A DNA stretch of 64,000 bases from Cesiribacteraceae bacterium YIM B00369 (GTDB lineage Bacteria > Bacteroidota > Bacteroidia > Cytophagales > Cyclobacteriaceae): contig JAFMYY010000004.1 in assembly GCA_017948555.1 (NCBI GenBank), forward strand, positions 62,001-126,000, given 5' to 3'. The notes below the pieces were generated by a model that was not told the origin of the DNA, did no database searches, and saw only the letters and a program-made list of their open reading frames with translations. Both the position numbers and the translations under genes were made by a program. This document shows, in pieces, positions 37,211 to 46,507 of this stretch. Numbering within the stretch: position 1 is the first letter of the stretch; every line of letters starts with the position of its first letter.

Positions 37211-40200
37211 CTACTCCACAATCCCCTCACCCTCCATATAAAGATCCTTTAGTTTTTCTGTCATTTCCTCCGGCGGCTTGCTCCACATACCCCTTTGGGT
37301 GGCTTCGAGGAGGCGTTCGCTCATATCCTTAAGAGCCCAGGGATTGGCTTTTTTGAGGAAGTCCTGGTTTTCTTTATCAAAAAGGTAAGCCTCTGCAATG
37401 CCTTCGTACATAAAATCATCAATAAGGTTAGTGGTGGCGTCGTAGGCAAAAAGGTAATCCAGGGTAGCTGCCATTTCAAATGCCCCTTTGTAGCCATGGC
37501 GCTTTACTCCTTCTATCCATTTCGGGTTCACCACCCTTGAACGGTAAACCTTAAGCAACTCCTCTTTCAGGGATTTTATCCTGGGGGTTTCAGGGCGTGA
37601 GTGGTCTCCAAAAAGAATGTCGGGCTGTGTTCCCTTTACCGATTGTACGGCATTGGCCAGCCCGCCCTGAAACTGATAGTAATCGTCACTGTCCAGGATA
37701 TCGTGCTCCCGGTTATCCTGATTCTGGATTACCACCTGCATGGAAGCCAGGCGGTTAGTAAAGGATTCATGTGCAGAAACCCCTTTCCGGTCCCGCCCGT
37801 AGGCATAGCCGCTCCAGATAATATACACCTGCGCCAGGTCCTCTGATGTTTTCCAGTTCTTTTCATCGATCACCGCCTGCAGGCCTGCTCCGTAAGCACC
37901 TGGTTTAGAGCCAAAAACCCTGTATAAAGCTCTTTTACCGGCATTCTCCGCATCCAAACCTTTGCTCTGCCATTGCTCCTTTTCCTCCAGCACCCTTTTC
38001 CTTACCGGATTTTCATCCAGGGGTTCATCCAGTGCTGCAATTTTCTCCACTGCAGTATTAAAGAGAGTAATTACATCAGGAAAAGCATCGCGGAAAAATC
38101 CGGAAATACGGAGGGTTACGTCCACCCGTGGCCTGCCTAACTGAAACAGGGGAATAATTTCAAAATCCGTAACCCTCCTGTTGGCATTTCTCCAGATGGG
38201 CTTTACCCCCATGAGGGCAAATGCCTGTGCAATATCATCGCCGCCGGTACGCATTGTGGAGGTTCCCCATACAGATATACCAATCGTTTCAGGATAATCA
38301 CCATTATCCTGCAAATAGCGGTCAATGATAAGGCCGGCACTTTTTGTCCCGAGGCGGTAAGCTGTTTCGGTAGGTATCGTGCGTACATCCACAGAATAAA
38401 AATTCCTGCCGGTTGGAAGGAGATCCGGACGCCCTCTTGTAGGCGCCCCGGAAGGACCGGAAGGAACATACCCGCCCTGCAATCCCCTCAGGAGATTTTC
38501 AGTCTCTTCAGATGTTCTTTTAATTTTTGGCAGGGTATCATTTTTTACTTTTTCCAGAACCTTCTCCAGCTGAGGAAACTGTTGTGCCGGTACCGGAGAT
38601 TTTTGAGCAGACTCATCTTCTGAAGCCTCCCCTAAGAATCTTTCCAGCTTTTCCCGCACCATCAATTCCAGCTGCTCCACCACATCACCAACAGTTCTTG
38701 TCCGTTGCCCGTTTATTTCCATTTCCAGCGCTTCGGTATACTCCATAGCCAGAATATCCCCCTCCACTCCAAGATCGTTTGCCAGGGCCTGAGTAATTCC
38801 TTGCTGCCCGCCAGCCGGTACACGGTGTAGCGCTATTAAAAGGTCCAGTAGCTGATCACCCTCAGGAGCTTTGCCAAGGATATGGAGTCCATCCCTGATC
38901 TGGGCTTCCTTCAGTTCACAAAGGTAGCCATCCAGCTTCAGCAACAGTTCCTCCACATCATCTGTCTGTATTCCCAGATCGACGTTAAGGCGTGTTTCCT
39001 CCACCAGCGCTGCAATATTTGATTTGATCAGTTTTGTACGCTTCGGATCAATACCGGAAGCTTCATAATATTCATCCACCAGGTGCTCCAGCTGTGTTAA
39101 TTTCCCATAAGTTTCGGCCCTTGTCATGGGCGGGATCAGGTGGTCGATAATCACCGCCTGGTTCCGGCGTTTCGCCTGAGTTCCTTCGCCCGGATCGTTG
39201 ATGATGAAAGGATAGAAATGCGGAAGCGGACCAAAAAGAGCGGCGGGAAAGCAGCTTCTTTCATCTAAGGAAACACTTTTGCCGGGAAGCCATTCCAGGT
39301 TTCCATGCTTTCCTAAATGAATTACTGCATCGGCTTTGTAAACCTTATTCAGCCAGAAATAATAAGCCAGGTACTGGTAAGTAGGCGCAAGATCCGGCGA
39401 ATGGTATATAGCCTGCGGATCCTGGTTGTACCCTCTGGCCGGCTGTATGCTTACAAAGGTATTGCCCAGCAAAAAGCCCGGGATAATATAGCCGCTACCG
39501 GAATAGTATGGAGAATCCTCCGGCTCGCCCCACTGCTTCTTTATTTTCCGCTTTAATTCCTCCGATATGCTGCTAAAATGCTCATCAAATTGTTCCTCTG
39601 CCAGCTCTATGGCATAGGGCCTGGTCTCGGTAGTAGCAGTATCATTGGTAACCAGCTGCGTAAGCCAGTGAATAAGGGTTTCTGTATCGCGGGGAATGCT
39701 TTCTCCCAGTCCATATCCTTTATCAGCCAGCGCCTTCAAAAATTCTATACAGCTTTGGGGAGTATCAAGCCCCACGCCATTAGCTAAACGACTGTCTTTG
39801 TTCGGATAATTAGGAAGAATTACGGCCACTCTTTTTTCCGCATTCCCTTTAGTCTGCAGGCTGATCCAGTTTAGTGCCAGCTCTGCCGTATAAGCACAGG
39901 CAGGCGGATAAGCTTCATAGCGGATAATGCTGCTGTCGGTTAAAGGATCTTTAGCTGTTTCTTTTTTGAAGGAAACAGCGCGGCCAATAATTCTGCCATC
40001 CACTTCAGGCAGCGCAATATTCATGGCAATATCAGTGGGTGTCAGTCCAAACATACCTTCCTCCCAAACCTCTTTAGTGGATGAGGCCAATATTGCCTGA
40101 ATTACCGGTATGCCTAATTCATCAAAAATAAAGTTTTCCTGCTCCTCCCCTATGGCTTTCATAGAAAAACCGGTGGTATTTATGAGGCAATGAAGTGGCC

Positions 40201-40990
40201 GTTCGCCATTACCGGTAATCAGCGATTTTAAAGCGGCTGCACTGTCCCTGTCCCTCAGTGAGCTTACAAAGGCAATAATGGTATTAAGATTTCTTTTTTG
40301 CAGCTCCTCTGCTAATTGCCTGACCGGGTCCAGGTTATCAGCAAGATAGTGAGTGCGGTAAGCCAGCAGTACCACATTGGGCTGGCTGTTATTTATAAGC
40401 GCCTCCTGCTCTTCCCGGGAAAGAATTCCCTTTTCAAAATTATAAAGGAACATATCAGCTACTTTTTGTGGAGGTTCAATAACTGCCTCAGTACCAAAAA
40501 AAGTGCTCTGAAGATAGTTGAAGAATGTCCGGTAGTTGCCTTTTCCACCCTCTTCCAGATATTGGTGGCAGCGGTGGGCAACAGAAAAATCAACTGACGA
40601 AAGCTTCATCAGCTCCAGATCGGGTTCATGGGCAGGAAGAAAAATAACAGTATTCCCCACCCGCTCCTGCATTTCCCTGATTGCCTCAATCAGGTACTGG
40701 TAATAGCTGTACCCTCCCAGCATACGGCATACAATTACCTTTGCTTTCTCCAGCACCTCTTCCACATAAGTATCGATGGTCAGTTCCTGCTTCAGGTAAA
40801 CCAGGTTTGCCATGCGGAGGTTGGGGGCATTTACATCCTGTTCATGGATTTCCTTATAAGCCTCATTAAGGGTATGGATCTCCGTATCACCAGCACTTAA
40901 AAAAACGATATCTCCGGGTGATTGCTCAATATGAAAAATCCCTTCTTCTTCCGGGTTCCACCCGCCGGGTATGGTTGCTATTAAATGCAT
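37211..40990 (-). CDS. cobN: cobaltochelatase subunit CobN
   Basis: This is the large (H-type) subunit of the ATP-dependent cobaltochelatase, which inserts cobalt into hydrogenobyrinic acid a,c-diamide. The 1259-residue length is normal. Family blocks include ILPNYPNKDSRLANGVGLDTP, HLGKHGNLEWLPGKSVSL, VSVWGTSTMRTGGDDIAQA-like residues in the C-terminal half, and YGRDRKGVSAHESFTNRLA. It needs AAA+ partner subunits; the only candidate in view is the split ChlI/ChlD-type gene at 43001-44709. It is the last gene of the long minus-strand unit. A short AC-rich repeat (on the transcribed strand) lies just before its ATG. Confidence 0.95.
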   Translation of the reverse strand: MHLIATIPGGWNPEEEGIFHIEQSPGDIVFLSAGDTEIHTLNEAYKEIHEQDVNAPNLRMANLVYLKQELTIDTYVEEVLEKAKVIVCRMLGGYSYYQYLIEAIREMQERVGNTVIFLPAHEPDLELMKLSSVDFSVAHRCHQYLEEGGKGNYRTFFNYLQSTFFGTEAVIEPPQKVADMFLYNFEKGILSREEQEALINNSQPNVVLLAYRTHYLADNLDPVRQLAEELQKRNLNTIIAFVSSLRDRDSAAALKSLITGNGERPLHCLINTTGFSMKAIGEEQENFIFDELGIPVIQAILASSTKEVWEEGMFGLTPTDIAMNIALPEVDGRIIGRAVSFKKETAKDPLTDSSIIRYEAYPPACAYTAELALNWISLQTKGNAEKRVAVILPNYPNKDSRLANGVGLDTPQSCIEFLKALADKGYGLGESIPRDTETLIHWLTQLVTNDTATTETRPYAIELAEEQFDEHFSSISEELKRKIKKQWGEPEDSPYYSGSGYIIPGFLLGNTFVSIQPARGYNQDPQAIYHSPDLAPTYQYLAYYFWLNKVYKADAVIHLGKHGNLEWLPGKSVSLDERSCFPAALFGPLPHFYPFIINDPGEGTQAKRRNQAVIIDHLIPPMTRAETYGKLTQLEHLVDEYYEASGIDPKRTKLIKSNIAALVEETRLNVDLGIQTDDVEELLLKLDGYLCELKEAQIRDGLHILGKAPEGDQLLDLLIALHRVPAGGQQGITQALANDLGVEGDILAMEYTEALEMEINGQRTRTVGDVVEQLELMVREKLERFLGEASEDESAQKSPVPAQQFPQLEKVLEKVKNDTLPKIKRTSEETENLLRGLQGGYVPSGPSGAPTRGRPDLLPTGRNFYSVDVRTIPTETAYRLGTKSAGLIIDRYLQDNGDYPETIGISVWGTSTMRTGGDDIAQAFALMGVKPIWRNANRRVTDFEIIPLFQLGRPRVDVTLRISGFFRDAFPDVITLFNTAVEKIAALDEPLDENPVRKRVLEEKEQWQSKGLDAENAGKRALYRVFGSKPGAYGAGLQAVIDEKNWKTSEDLAQVYIIWSGYAYGRDRKGVSAHESFTNRLASMQVVIQNQDNREHDILDSDDYYQFQGGLANAVQSVKGTQPDILFGDHSRPETPRIKSLKEELLKVYRSRVVNPKWIEGVKRHGYKGAFEMAATLDYLFAYDATTNLIDDFMYEGIAEAYLFDKENQDFLKKANPWALKDMSERLLEATQRGMWSKPPEEMTEKLKDLYMEGEGIVE

Positions 40991-41024
40991 CTTTGGTTGT
41001 TAGTTCTTTGTTGTTTGTTGTTCG
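40991..41024 (-). repeat. AC-rich low-complexity element before cobN
   Basis: The transcribed strand reads as repeated AAC/ACA units (ACAACAAACAACAAAG, then AACTAACAACC) immediately before the cobN ATG. A similar element in the opposite orientation occurs at 53665-53716. No hairpin is formed. Confidence 0.45.
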
Positions 41025-41065
41025 TAGCTCCTCAGGGGGGCGAAGCACAATCCGCGAAATGAGAT

Positions 41066-42424
41066 TTATCCTTCTTCCTCCTGATTCCCTGCTCCTGTTC
41101 CCTGCTTCTTTTCCAGAATTTGCTCAATAAATCTGTTTTCCGCCCAGTAAAAATGGATGTAGCTGGCCCAAACATTCTTGTAGCGGTAGATTTTTGTTTC
41201 CACCTCCCGGTTCCTTGCTGAAAATACTTTTGCTTCCGAAGGTTCGCCTTCCACACCTTTCAGGTTTTGATAGTCCGGCAGGTGTATCAAGGAGGAATAT
41301 CTGAACTCATGCCCCTTCAGGATTTCGCCCTGAAGCTCCACCTTCCGGTAACCTAAACTTAATTTTTTATTGCGCATGGAGGTTGTAAAATCAAATATTC
41401 CTGCCATTGGAAAATCCTGACCTTCCTCATTTTCTATACTTTTCCCCAGGTACATCATTCCACCACACTCAGCAATTATTTTGCCGCCCCCGTCAGCAAA
41501 ACTTTTTATGGCTTCCTGCATTTTTTTGTTGCCGGAAAGTATTTCCAGGTGCAGCTCAGGATAACCTCCTGCCAGGTACACAAGGTCAGCTTCCGGTAAA
41601 ACAGTATCCCGGAGGGGACTGAAATATACTACTTCGCCCAGTTCTTCAAACTTCCGGATATTCTGTATATAGGTAAAAGTAAAAACAGCATCTTTAGCCA
41701 CTGCTATTTTATATTTCCCCTGCGCCTTTTCGGACGCCACTTTCACTTCTTCCTTTAAGCTTTTCCCACATTCCAGTAATTGCTCTATGGAAATATGTTT
41801 TTGGAGGTGAGCTGCGGCTTTGTTTATTACTTCATCAAACTGATCCTCTACATGCAACCCCAGGTGGCGGGAGGGTATTTTTATTTCATCCTCCGGAGGA
41901 AGATAGCCGAGGGCTTGCACCCCAACATCTTCACAGGCTTCTTTCAGAAAGGCATAATGTGATTCCGTACGTACAAAATTAAAAACTACTCCGGCAATCC
42001 TTACGTCAGGGTCAAAAGTGTTCAATCCATGGATGAGCGGGGCTACAGAATAGGCCATGGAGCCGGCATTCATGATCAGGATAACAGGGAGGCTCAGGAT
42101 TTTTGCCAGCTCTGCTGTACTCCCCTGGTCTTTTACAGCACCATCAAACAAACCCATCACTCCTTCCACTACTGCAAGATCAGCCCCGGCAGCATTACCC
42201 TGAAACAGCTTTTTTATGTGGCCGGAGGACATCATAAAGCTGTCCAGGTTTATACTTGCTCTGCCTGCTGCCCTGCTATGGTGGAGGGTATCTATATAAT
42301 CAGGCCCGCACTTAAAAGGCTGCACCTTTTTTCCCTGCCCCGAAAGCAGGCGGCAAAGTGCAAGTGTAAAAGTTGTTTTACCTGAATTGCTCCATGGAGC
42401 GGCTACAATAAAACCTTTTCCCAT
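41066..42424 (-). CDS. cobB: cobyrinate a,c-diamide synthase
   Basis: CobB/CbiA amidates the a and c side chains of (hydrogeno)cobyrinic acid using glutamine and ATP. The 452-residue protein begins with the P-loop APWSNSGKTTFTLAL and KCGPDYIDTLHHS. It ends with a class-I amidotransferase domain whose nucleophile is Cys320 in IIAECGGMMYLG. It follows cobU with no gap. An upstream GTG/TTG start is not needed; the ATG lies directly before the glycine-rich strand. Confidence 0.96.
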   Translation of the reverse strand: MGKGFIVAAPWSNSGKTTFTLALCRLLSGQGKKVQPFKCGPDYIDTLHHSRAAGRASINLDSFMMSSGHIKKLFQGNAAGADLAVVEGVMGLFDGAVKDQGSTAELAKILSLPVILIMNAGSMAYSVAPLIHGLNTFDPDVRIAGVVFNFVRTESHYAFLKEACEDVGVQALGYLPPEDEIKIPSRHLGLHVEDQFDEVINKAAAHLQKHISIEQLLECGKSLKEEVKVASEKAQGKYKIAVAKDAVFTFTYIQNIRKFEELGEVVYFSPLRDTVLPEADLVYLAGGYPELHLEILSGNKKMQEAIKSFADGGGKIIAECGGMMYLGKSIENEEGQDFPMAGIFDFTTSMRNKKLSLGYRKVELQGEILKGHEFRYSSLIHLPDYQNLKGVEGEPSEAKVFSARNREVETKIYRYKNVWASYIHFYWAENRFIEQILEKKQGTGAGNQEEEG

Positions 42425-42931
42425 TTACTTTATTTTAAGTGGGTTTCCGCTTACCATAAAATAAGCCTCACGGGCCATGCCGGCAATATACTGATTGATC
42501 TTTCCATGGAGATCCAGAAAATCCCGCCCTCCTTTTTCCACAGGGTGGAGGCCCATCCCCAGCTCATTACTCACTACAATTACTATCCCTTCCTGCTCCT
42601 GAAATAAATCCCATTCCTTCATTGCTTCCTTCAGGGCTGTTTCGCCATTGTAGGCTGCATCATCAAAAAAGTTAGTGATCCAGAGAGTTACGCAGTCCAA
42701 AAGGGCTGTTCCTCCGTCCAGCTTCACTTCCGATATAAATTTTTCCTCTTCCACGTTCCTCCAGTTTTCCTTCCGCCTTTCCTGGTGCGCTTTAATTCTT
42801 TCCTCATGTCCGGCATCCCACTTCCGCGAAGTGGCTATATAAAAAGGGTCATCTGAATATTTTAAAGCAAGCTTCTCTGCAAACTCACTTTTCCCCGAAC
42901 GCTGCCCGCCTGATATATATATTATATGCAT
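42425..42931 (-). CDS. cobU: adenosylcobinamide kinase / guanylyltransferase
   Basis: This bifunctional enzyme phosphorylates adenosylcobinamide and then adds GMP. The 168-residue protein has the P-loop ISGGQRSGKSEFAEKL, the GHEERIKAHQERR segment with the guanylylated histidine region, and VVSNELGMGLHPVEKGGRDF. The length is typical. It lies after a 69-base gap from the VWA gene and abuts cobB. Confidence 0.96.
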   Translation of the reverse strand: MHIIYISGGQRSGKSEFAEKLALKYSDDPFYIATSRKWDAGHEERIKAHQERRKENWRNVEEEKFISEVKLDGGTALLDCVTLWITNFFDDAAYNGETALKEAMKEWDLFQEQEGIVIVVSNELGMGLHPVEKGGRDFLDLHGKINQYIAGMAREAYFMVSGNPLKIK

Positions 42932-43000
42932 AGTTGTTGATTTGTTAAATTGGCCTGCGGGATAATTATTTTTTCACATCCGAAAGGTTAAAAACTTTTG

Positions 43001-43708
43001 TCAAAAGGATATTTCTGCATATTTAACTCCCAGCTTATCTGCAAGTTCCTTTGCTTTCCCCAGCCTTACCACCCCTCTTTCTGTATCGATAATGGTGGAT
43101 TTTATTCCTTTTCCAACATATTTCCGGTAGCTGTGCAGGGCCCATTCAAACGGAGTATGTTCCGCTGTTCCTGTATTGGCTTTGCCATCTGTGAAGGTAA
43201 AAAGCTGAAGGCTGCTTTTATCCACTCCTCTGCTTAATTCATGCACCTTTTTAAAAGCTGCACCAAGGTTAGTTTTTCCCTTTGTGCGAAGCCCGCCTGC
43301 CTGCCGGCTGATGAGCTGATGGTTATGGGTAAAAGGCTGTAAAATAACGGCATCTTCTCCATCGAGCATAATCAGGGCAAAGCTCACTTTTTTGTAGCGG
43401 CGGTTGTTCACCGTCCGCTCCATTACCCCTTTTAAATAGCTCATTTGCTGCATGGCTGCCATAGATCCGCTGGTGTCCAGCAGGAAAATGATGTTTGATT
43501 CAGCAAGCGGTTCTTCAGCTTTGTGCTTTACTTCAAATCTTTCTTCCAGCAGGTAGTTCTTTACAGAACTTAGTACATCAATTTTTCTGCTTCTGTAAAA
43601 GCTTTGAGATGATAGTTTTAATGCAGGAAGATTGCCGGCACTAAGGCCTTTTTTAGCTGCTTTTTTGGCCACTTTCAATTGCAGGCCCTGCCTGACCGCA
43701 GCAGGCAA
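43001..43708 (-). CDS. chlD: VWA half of a ChlD/CobT-type chelatase subunit, start unresolved
   Basis: This frame encodes the C-terminal von Willebrand A domain of a magnesium/cobalt chelatase D-type subunit. The MIDAS residues are Asp78-x-Ser-x-Ser in FLLDTSGSM, the threonine in GKTNLG, and the aspartate in FTFTDGKANTG. The listed start is TTG at 43708, the only NTG codon available. The frame is open another 189 bases upstream, to a TGA at 43898-43900, and that upstream stretch encodes a Gln/Glu/Arg-rich linker like the one joining the two halves of ChlD. It is therefore probably made by a -1 frameshift from the AAA+ gene upstream, giving a fused ChlD, rather than by independent initiation. 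Confidence 0.8.
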   Translation of the reverse strand: MPAAVRQGLQLKVAKKAAKKGLSAGNLPALKLSSQSFYRSRKIDVLSSVKNYLLEERFEVKHKAEEPLAESNIIFLLDTSGSMAAMQQMSYLKGVMERTVNNRRYKKVSFALIMLDGEDAVILQPFTHNHQLISRQAGGLRTKGKTNLGAAFKKVHELSRGVDKSSLQLFTFTDGKANTGTAEHTPFEWALHSYRKYVGKGIKSTIIDTERGVVRLGKAKELADKLGVKYAEISF

Positions 43709-43779
43709 CTGAAACCGTTCCTGCTGCCGGTTCTGTTCCTGTCGGGAACTTTCTTCCTGATTTTGGGCGCTATGGTGGT

Positions 43780-44709
43780 CTAGAGCCTCACCGTGTGGCT
43801 CTCCTTTTGGTCGTCCGGAGAATTGTTTTCCTGCTTTCGGGATGAAGAAGAGGAATTGCTGCGGTGCTTCAGGACAAAATGTGCAACAGCATCCACATCA
43901 GCTACATCAACCCGGCTTCTTTCCTGGTATGCAGCATAAGCCCTGGCTGCTTTCATCAGCAAAATATCGGCGCGCATCCCTTCCACTTTATGTTCAAGGG
44001 CCAGCTCTGAGCAGCGGAGGCTTACCGCATCGGGGATTTCCATTGCTGCTATTTTCTTTCCTGCATTGAGCAGGATACTCCTTAAGCGCTCTTCCTCCCC
44101 TTTATATTTTTTCAGAAAGGCTGCAGGATTACTTTCAAAGGCCAGTCTGCGGGCTGTGATTTCCCGCCGCTGATCAATTGCCAACGGGGTAAAAATATCA
44201 ACACATAAGCCAAATCGGTCCAGCAGTTGCGGGCGCAGATCACCTTCCTCCGGGTTCATGGTGCCTGTAAGGCAAATCCTGCTTTCCAGCCACTGCGATA
44301 TACCCTCTCTTTCCAGATAGTACCCCCCACTGGCTGAAGCATCCAGCAGTATATCCATCAGGTAATCATTGAGCAGGTTAATCTCATCTATATATAAAAT
44401 ACCTCCGTTTGCCAAGGCAAGCAGGCCCGGTTCAACTACCTTCTTTTTTTCATTGATAAGCGGCTCCAAAGCAATACTTCCTAATACCCTGTCTTCGGTT
44501 GCACCTAATGGCAAGTTAATGAAAGGCACACTGGCACTGCCCATAAGCTGGCTCAGCGCCCTTACGGTGGTAGTTTTACCTGTGCCTTTATCGCCGGTAG
44601 CTAATACCCCGCCCAGTGTCGGGTCTATCAGGTTCAGGATCAGGCAAAGCTTAAAATCTTCCTGCCCTACAATAGCAGTAAAAGGGAAAACAGCTTTTCC
44701 GTTTCTCAT
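43780..44709 (-). CDS. chlD: AAA+ half of a ChlI/ChlD-type chelatase subunit
   Basis: This 309-residue AAA+ ATPase powers metal insertion by CobN. Walker A is [11 protein letters not shown] (residues 38-48), Walker B is [12 protein letters not shown] (102-113), and the ChlI-type insert [14 protein letters not shown] and sensor [20 protein letters not shown] are intact. I chose ATG 44709 because it starts right before the conserved [10 protein letters not shown] strand and overlaps the transporter stop (ATGA); an upstream in-frame start would add residues in the transporter frame. After [13 protein letters not shown] it runs through a serine-rich tail and stops at 43780, while the VWA frame (-1) continues in parallel. 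The product resembles a small ChlI/CobS subunit. Confidence 0.92.
   Translation of the reverse strand: MRNGKAVFPFTAIVGQEDFKLCLILNLIDPTLGGVLATGDKGTGKTTTVRALSQLMGSASVPFINLPLGATEDRVLGSIALEPLINEKKKVVEPGLLALANGGILYIDEINLLNDYLMDILLDASASGGYYLEREGISQWLESRICLTGTMNPEEGDLRPQLLDRFGLCVDIFTPLAIDQRREITARRLAFESNPAAFLKKYKGEEERLRSILLNAGKKIAAMEIPDAVSLRCSELALEHKVEGMRADILLMKAARAYAAYQERSRVDVADVDAVAHFVLKHRSNSSSSSRKQENNSPDDQKESHTVRL
43782..43897 (-). promoter_or_regulatory. frame-overlap zone with candidate -1 frameshift signals in chlD
   Basis: In these 116 bases both the AAA+ frame and the VWA frame are open on the minus strand, so a -1 shift anywhere here would fuse them. Candidate slip positions in the AAA+ frame are C-CAA-AAG (43804-43810) and G-GAA-AAC (43825-43831); neither is a perfect X-XXY-YYZ heptamer. 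A hairpin with arms AGAGCC and GGCTCT (43782-43802) begins one base after the first candidate and covers the AAA+ stop region. An AGGAG sequence overlaps the first candidate. The true slip site is not settled. Confidence 0.5.
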
Positions 44710-45416
44710 ATTACCACTCCATAAATCCAGTACAAACCAATAAGGATGGAAGCAAGGCCTGCAATGCCATTCATCCATTTAAAAATAAGCATATTGCGTT
44801 CCACAAAGCGGCTCATTGTTGTAATCAGCACGTAACTGTATACCAGCATGGCCAGTATTATGCCCACAGACTCCACCAGCAACACCATTACAGATTCGGT
44901 AAGCGTGGTTGCGCTGATAACCAGGGCGGAAGTAAGTACGCCACCTGTTCCGGCAAGGCCATGGAGCATGCCAACCCAGAAGGATTTATTCATGGGGTTC
45001 ATGGCTATTTCCTCCCCTTTCTTCCCGTGCAGGTGTATAGGATTGCTGTCAAGGTGATCATGCTCATCAATCTTTTTATGATCCTTCATCAGCTCATTTA
45101 TCCGGTGGTTGCGCTTAATGGCCATTATCCCAAGCCAGATCATAATGGGACCTACAGCCACCTCTGCCCAATAGGAAATATCCTCTACCAATACCTGAAT
45201 GGTGGATTTAAATATTAAAGCAATGGAGCCAAAAAGCAATAATGTAACGGAATGACCTAAAGCCCATTGTGAAGCCCTGAAAATAACAGAAAAAGTAGTC
45301 TTCTTCTTTTGAATGGCATTTTCAGTAGCCAGCACAGAAACCGCAGTTACGTGATCGGGCTCAAATGAATGTAAAATTCCTGCCAGTAAAGGCCTGCTGA
45401 AACTAAAAAAACTCAT
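44706..45416 (-). CDS. NicO/UreH-like nickel/cobalt transporter
   Basis: The 236-residue protein has about six membrane helices. Near its N-terminus lies [16 protein letters not shown], matching the HX4DH metal-recognition motif of nickel/cobalt permeases. A cytoplasmic loop, [17 protein letters not shown], is rich in His and Asp. A second conserved segment is [13 protein letters not shown]. It lies inside the cob operon, overlapping cbiD and the chelatase gene by four bases each, so cobalt import is the likely role. The family also includes nickel-specific and other exporters. Confidence 0.85.
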   Translation of the reverse strand: MSFFSFSRPLLAGILHSFEPDHVTAVSVLATENAIQKKKTTFSVIFRASQWALGHSVTLLLFGSIALIFKSTIQVLVEDISYWAEVAVGPIMIWLGIMAIKRNHRINELMKDHKKIDEHDHLDSNPIHLHGKKGEEIAMNPMNKSFWVGMLHGLAGTGGVLTSALVISATTLTESVMVLLVESVGIILAMLVYSYVLITTMSRFVERNMLIFKWMNGIAGLASILIGLYWIYGVVI

Positions 45417-46507
45417 TTAATATGTTTTATGAATGATCCTTCTTTATCTATCAGAAAGAGATCGAGGGTAATATCCGGTGCCAGGCGGCTGCAATGGTAA
45501 AAACACTCCTGCATGAGCACCTGGTAAAATTTTTCTGTGGAAGTAAAATTAAACAATTCTGTCAATCTTCCTGCCATATTCATGTCTGAAATTTGGGTCC
45601 GCACCTCTTCAGTATATCCGGCTTTTTGAGCAATAAGCGCCACAAATTCTTTATTCCAGCTGTTTTTTCCGCTATGGGTATCCAGCTTCCCCTCTGCCAG
45701 TTTCACTGCTTTTCCCAGCATAATGCCCATACTGACTTTTTTCAAAGGGCTTTCCCTGATCTTTTCAAAAGTATCCCCAATCCAGTTTCCATAATGAATA
45801 AAGGCAAATTCAGGAACATGGGGGAAGAGTGATTTCAGGAATTTCTCACTCCTCGCGCCGGAATTAAGCACCAGCTCACCGGCTCCGTTAGCCAGTGCAA
45901 CATCAATCCCCTGCCGGATGCTTGCAATATAGGAGGAGCCAGAAAATGGGGTGACTATACCCGTAGTGCCGAGGATTGATATCCCCCCCATAATCCCAAG
46001 CCTTTCATTCAGAGTCCGTTTGGCAATCAGGGCTCCATCTTCCACAAAAATGGTAATATCAACCCCTTTTCTTTCCACCTGATGGTCTGCTAAAACCTTC
46101 CGGCAGGCATTTTCAATCATTTTGCGGGGAACAGGATTAATGGCCGGTTCCCCGACAGGGATTTCCAGACCGGGTAAAGTTACCCTGCCAACCCCTTCTC
46201 CCTGCAGGAAATTGATTTTTCCACTATTATTCAGGGAGACCTTTGCTCCGATAACCGCATTATGGGTTACATCAGGATCGTCGCCGGCATCTTTACGGGT
46301 GGTACAACTGGCCGTGGTAGCATTAAAATGGCAATTCTGAAGTGAAAAAACAGCACTTTCCCCTATAGGAAGCATGATCTCCACACTTTCTGTTTTTTTT
46401 TGGCTCAGGAAGGAAAGCAGAGCTGCTTTGCTGCAGGCAGTAGCACAGGCACCGGTAGTGTAGCCGGTGCGGAGAGGTCTTTCCGGTATTTCCTGCAGTT
46501 CACTCAA
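45413..46507 (-). CDS. cbiD: cobalt-precorrin-5B C1-methyltransferase
   Basis: CbiD methylates C1 of the ring in the early-cobalt route. The 364-residue protein opens with LRTGYTTGACATACSKAAL, the family start pattern. DAGDDPDVTHNAVIGAKV and GISILGTTGIVTPFSGSSYIAS follow, all standard. It overlaps cobK upstream and the transporter downstream by four bases. Its presence marks the anaerobic-type pathway branch, in contrast to CobF of the aerobic route, which I do not see in the window. Confidence 0.96.
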   Translation of the reverse strand: MSELQEIPERPLRTGYTTGACATACSKAALLSFLSQKKTESVEIMLPIGESAVFSLQNCHFNATTASCTTRKDAGDDPDVTHNAVIGAKVSLNNSGKINFLQGEGVGRVTLPGLEIPVGEPAINPVPRKMIENACRKVLADHQVERKGVDITIFVEDGALIAKRTLNERLGIMGGISILGTTGIVTPFSGSSYIASIRQGIDVALANGAGELVLNSGARSEKFLKSLFPHVPEFAFIHYGNWIGDTFEKIRESPLKKVSMGIMLGKAVKLAEGKLDTHSGKNSWNKEFVALIAQKAGYTEEVRTQISDMNMAGRLTELFNFTSTEKFYQVLMQECFYHCSRLAPDITLDLFLIDKEGSFIKHIK

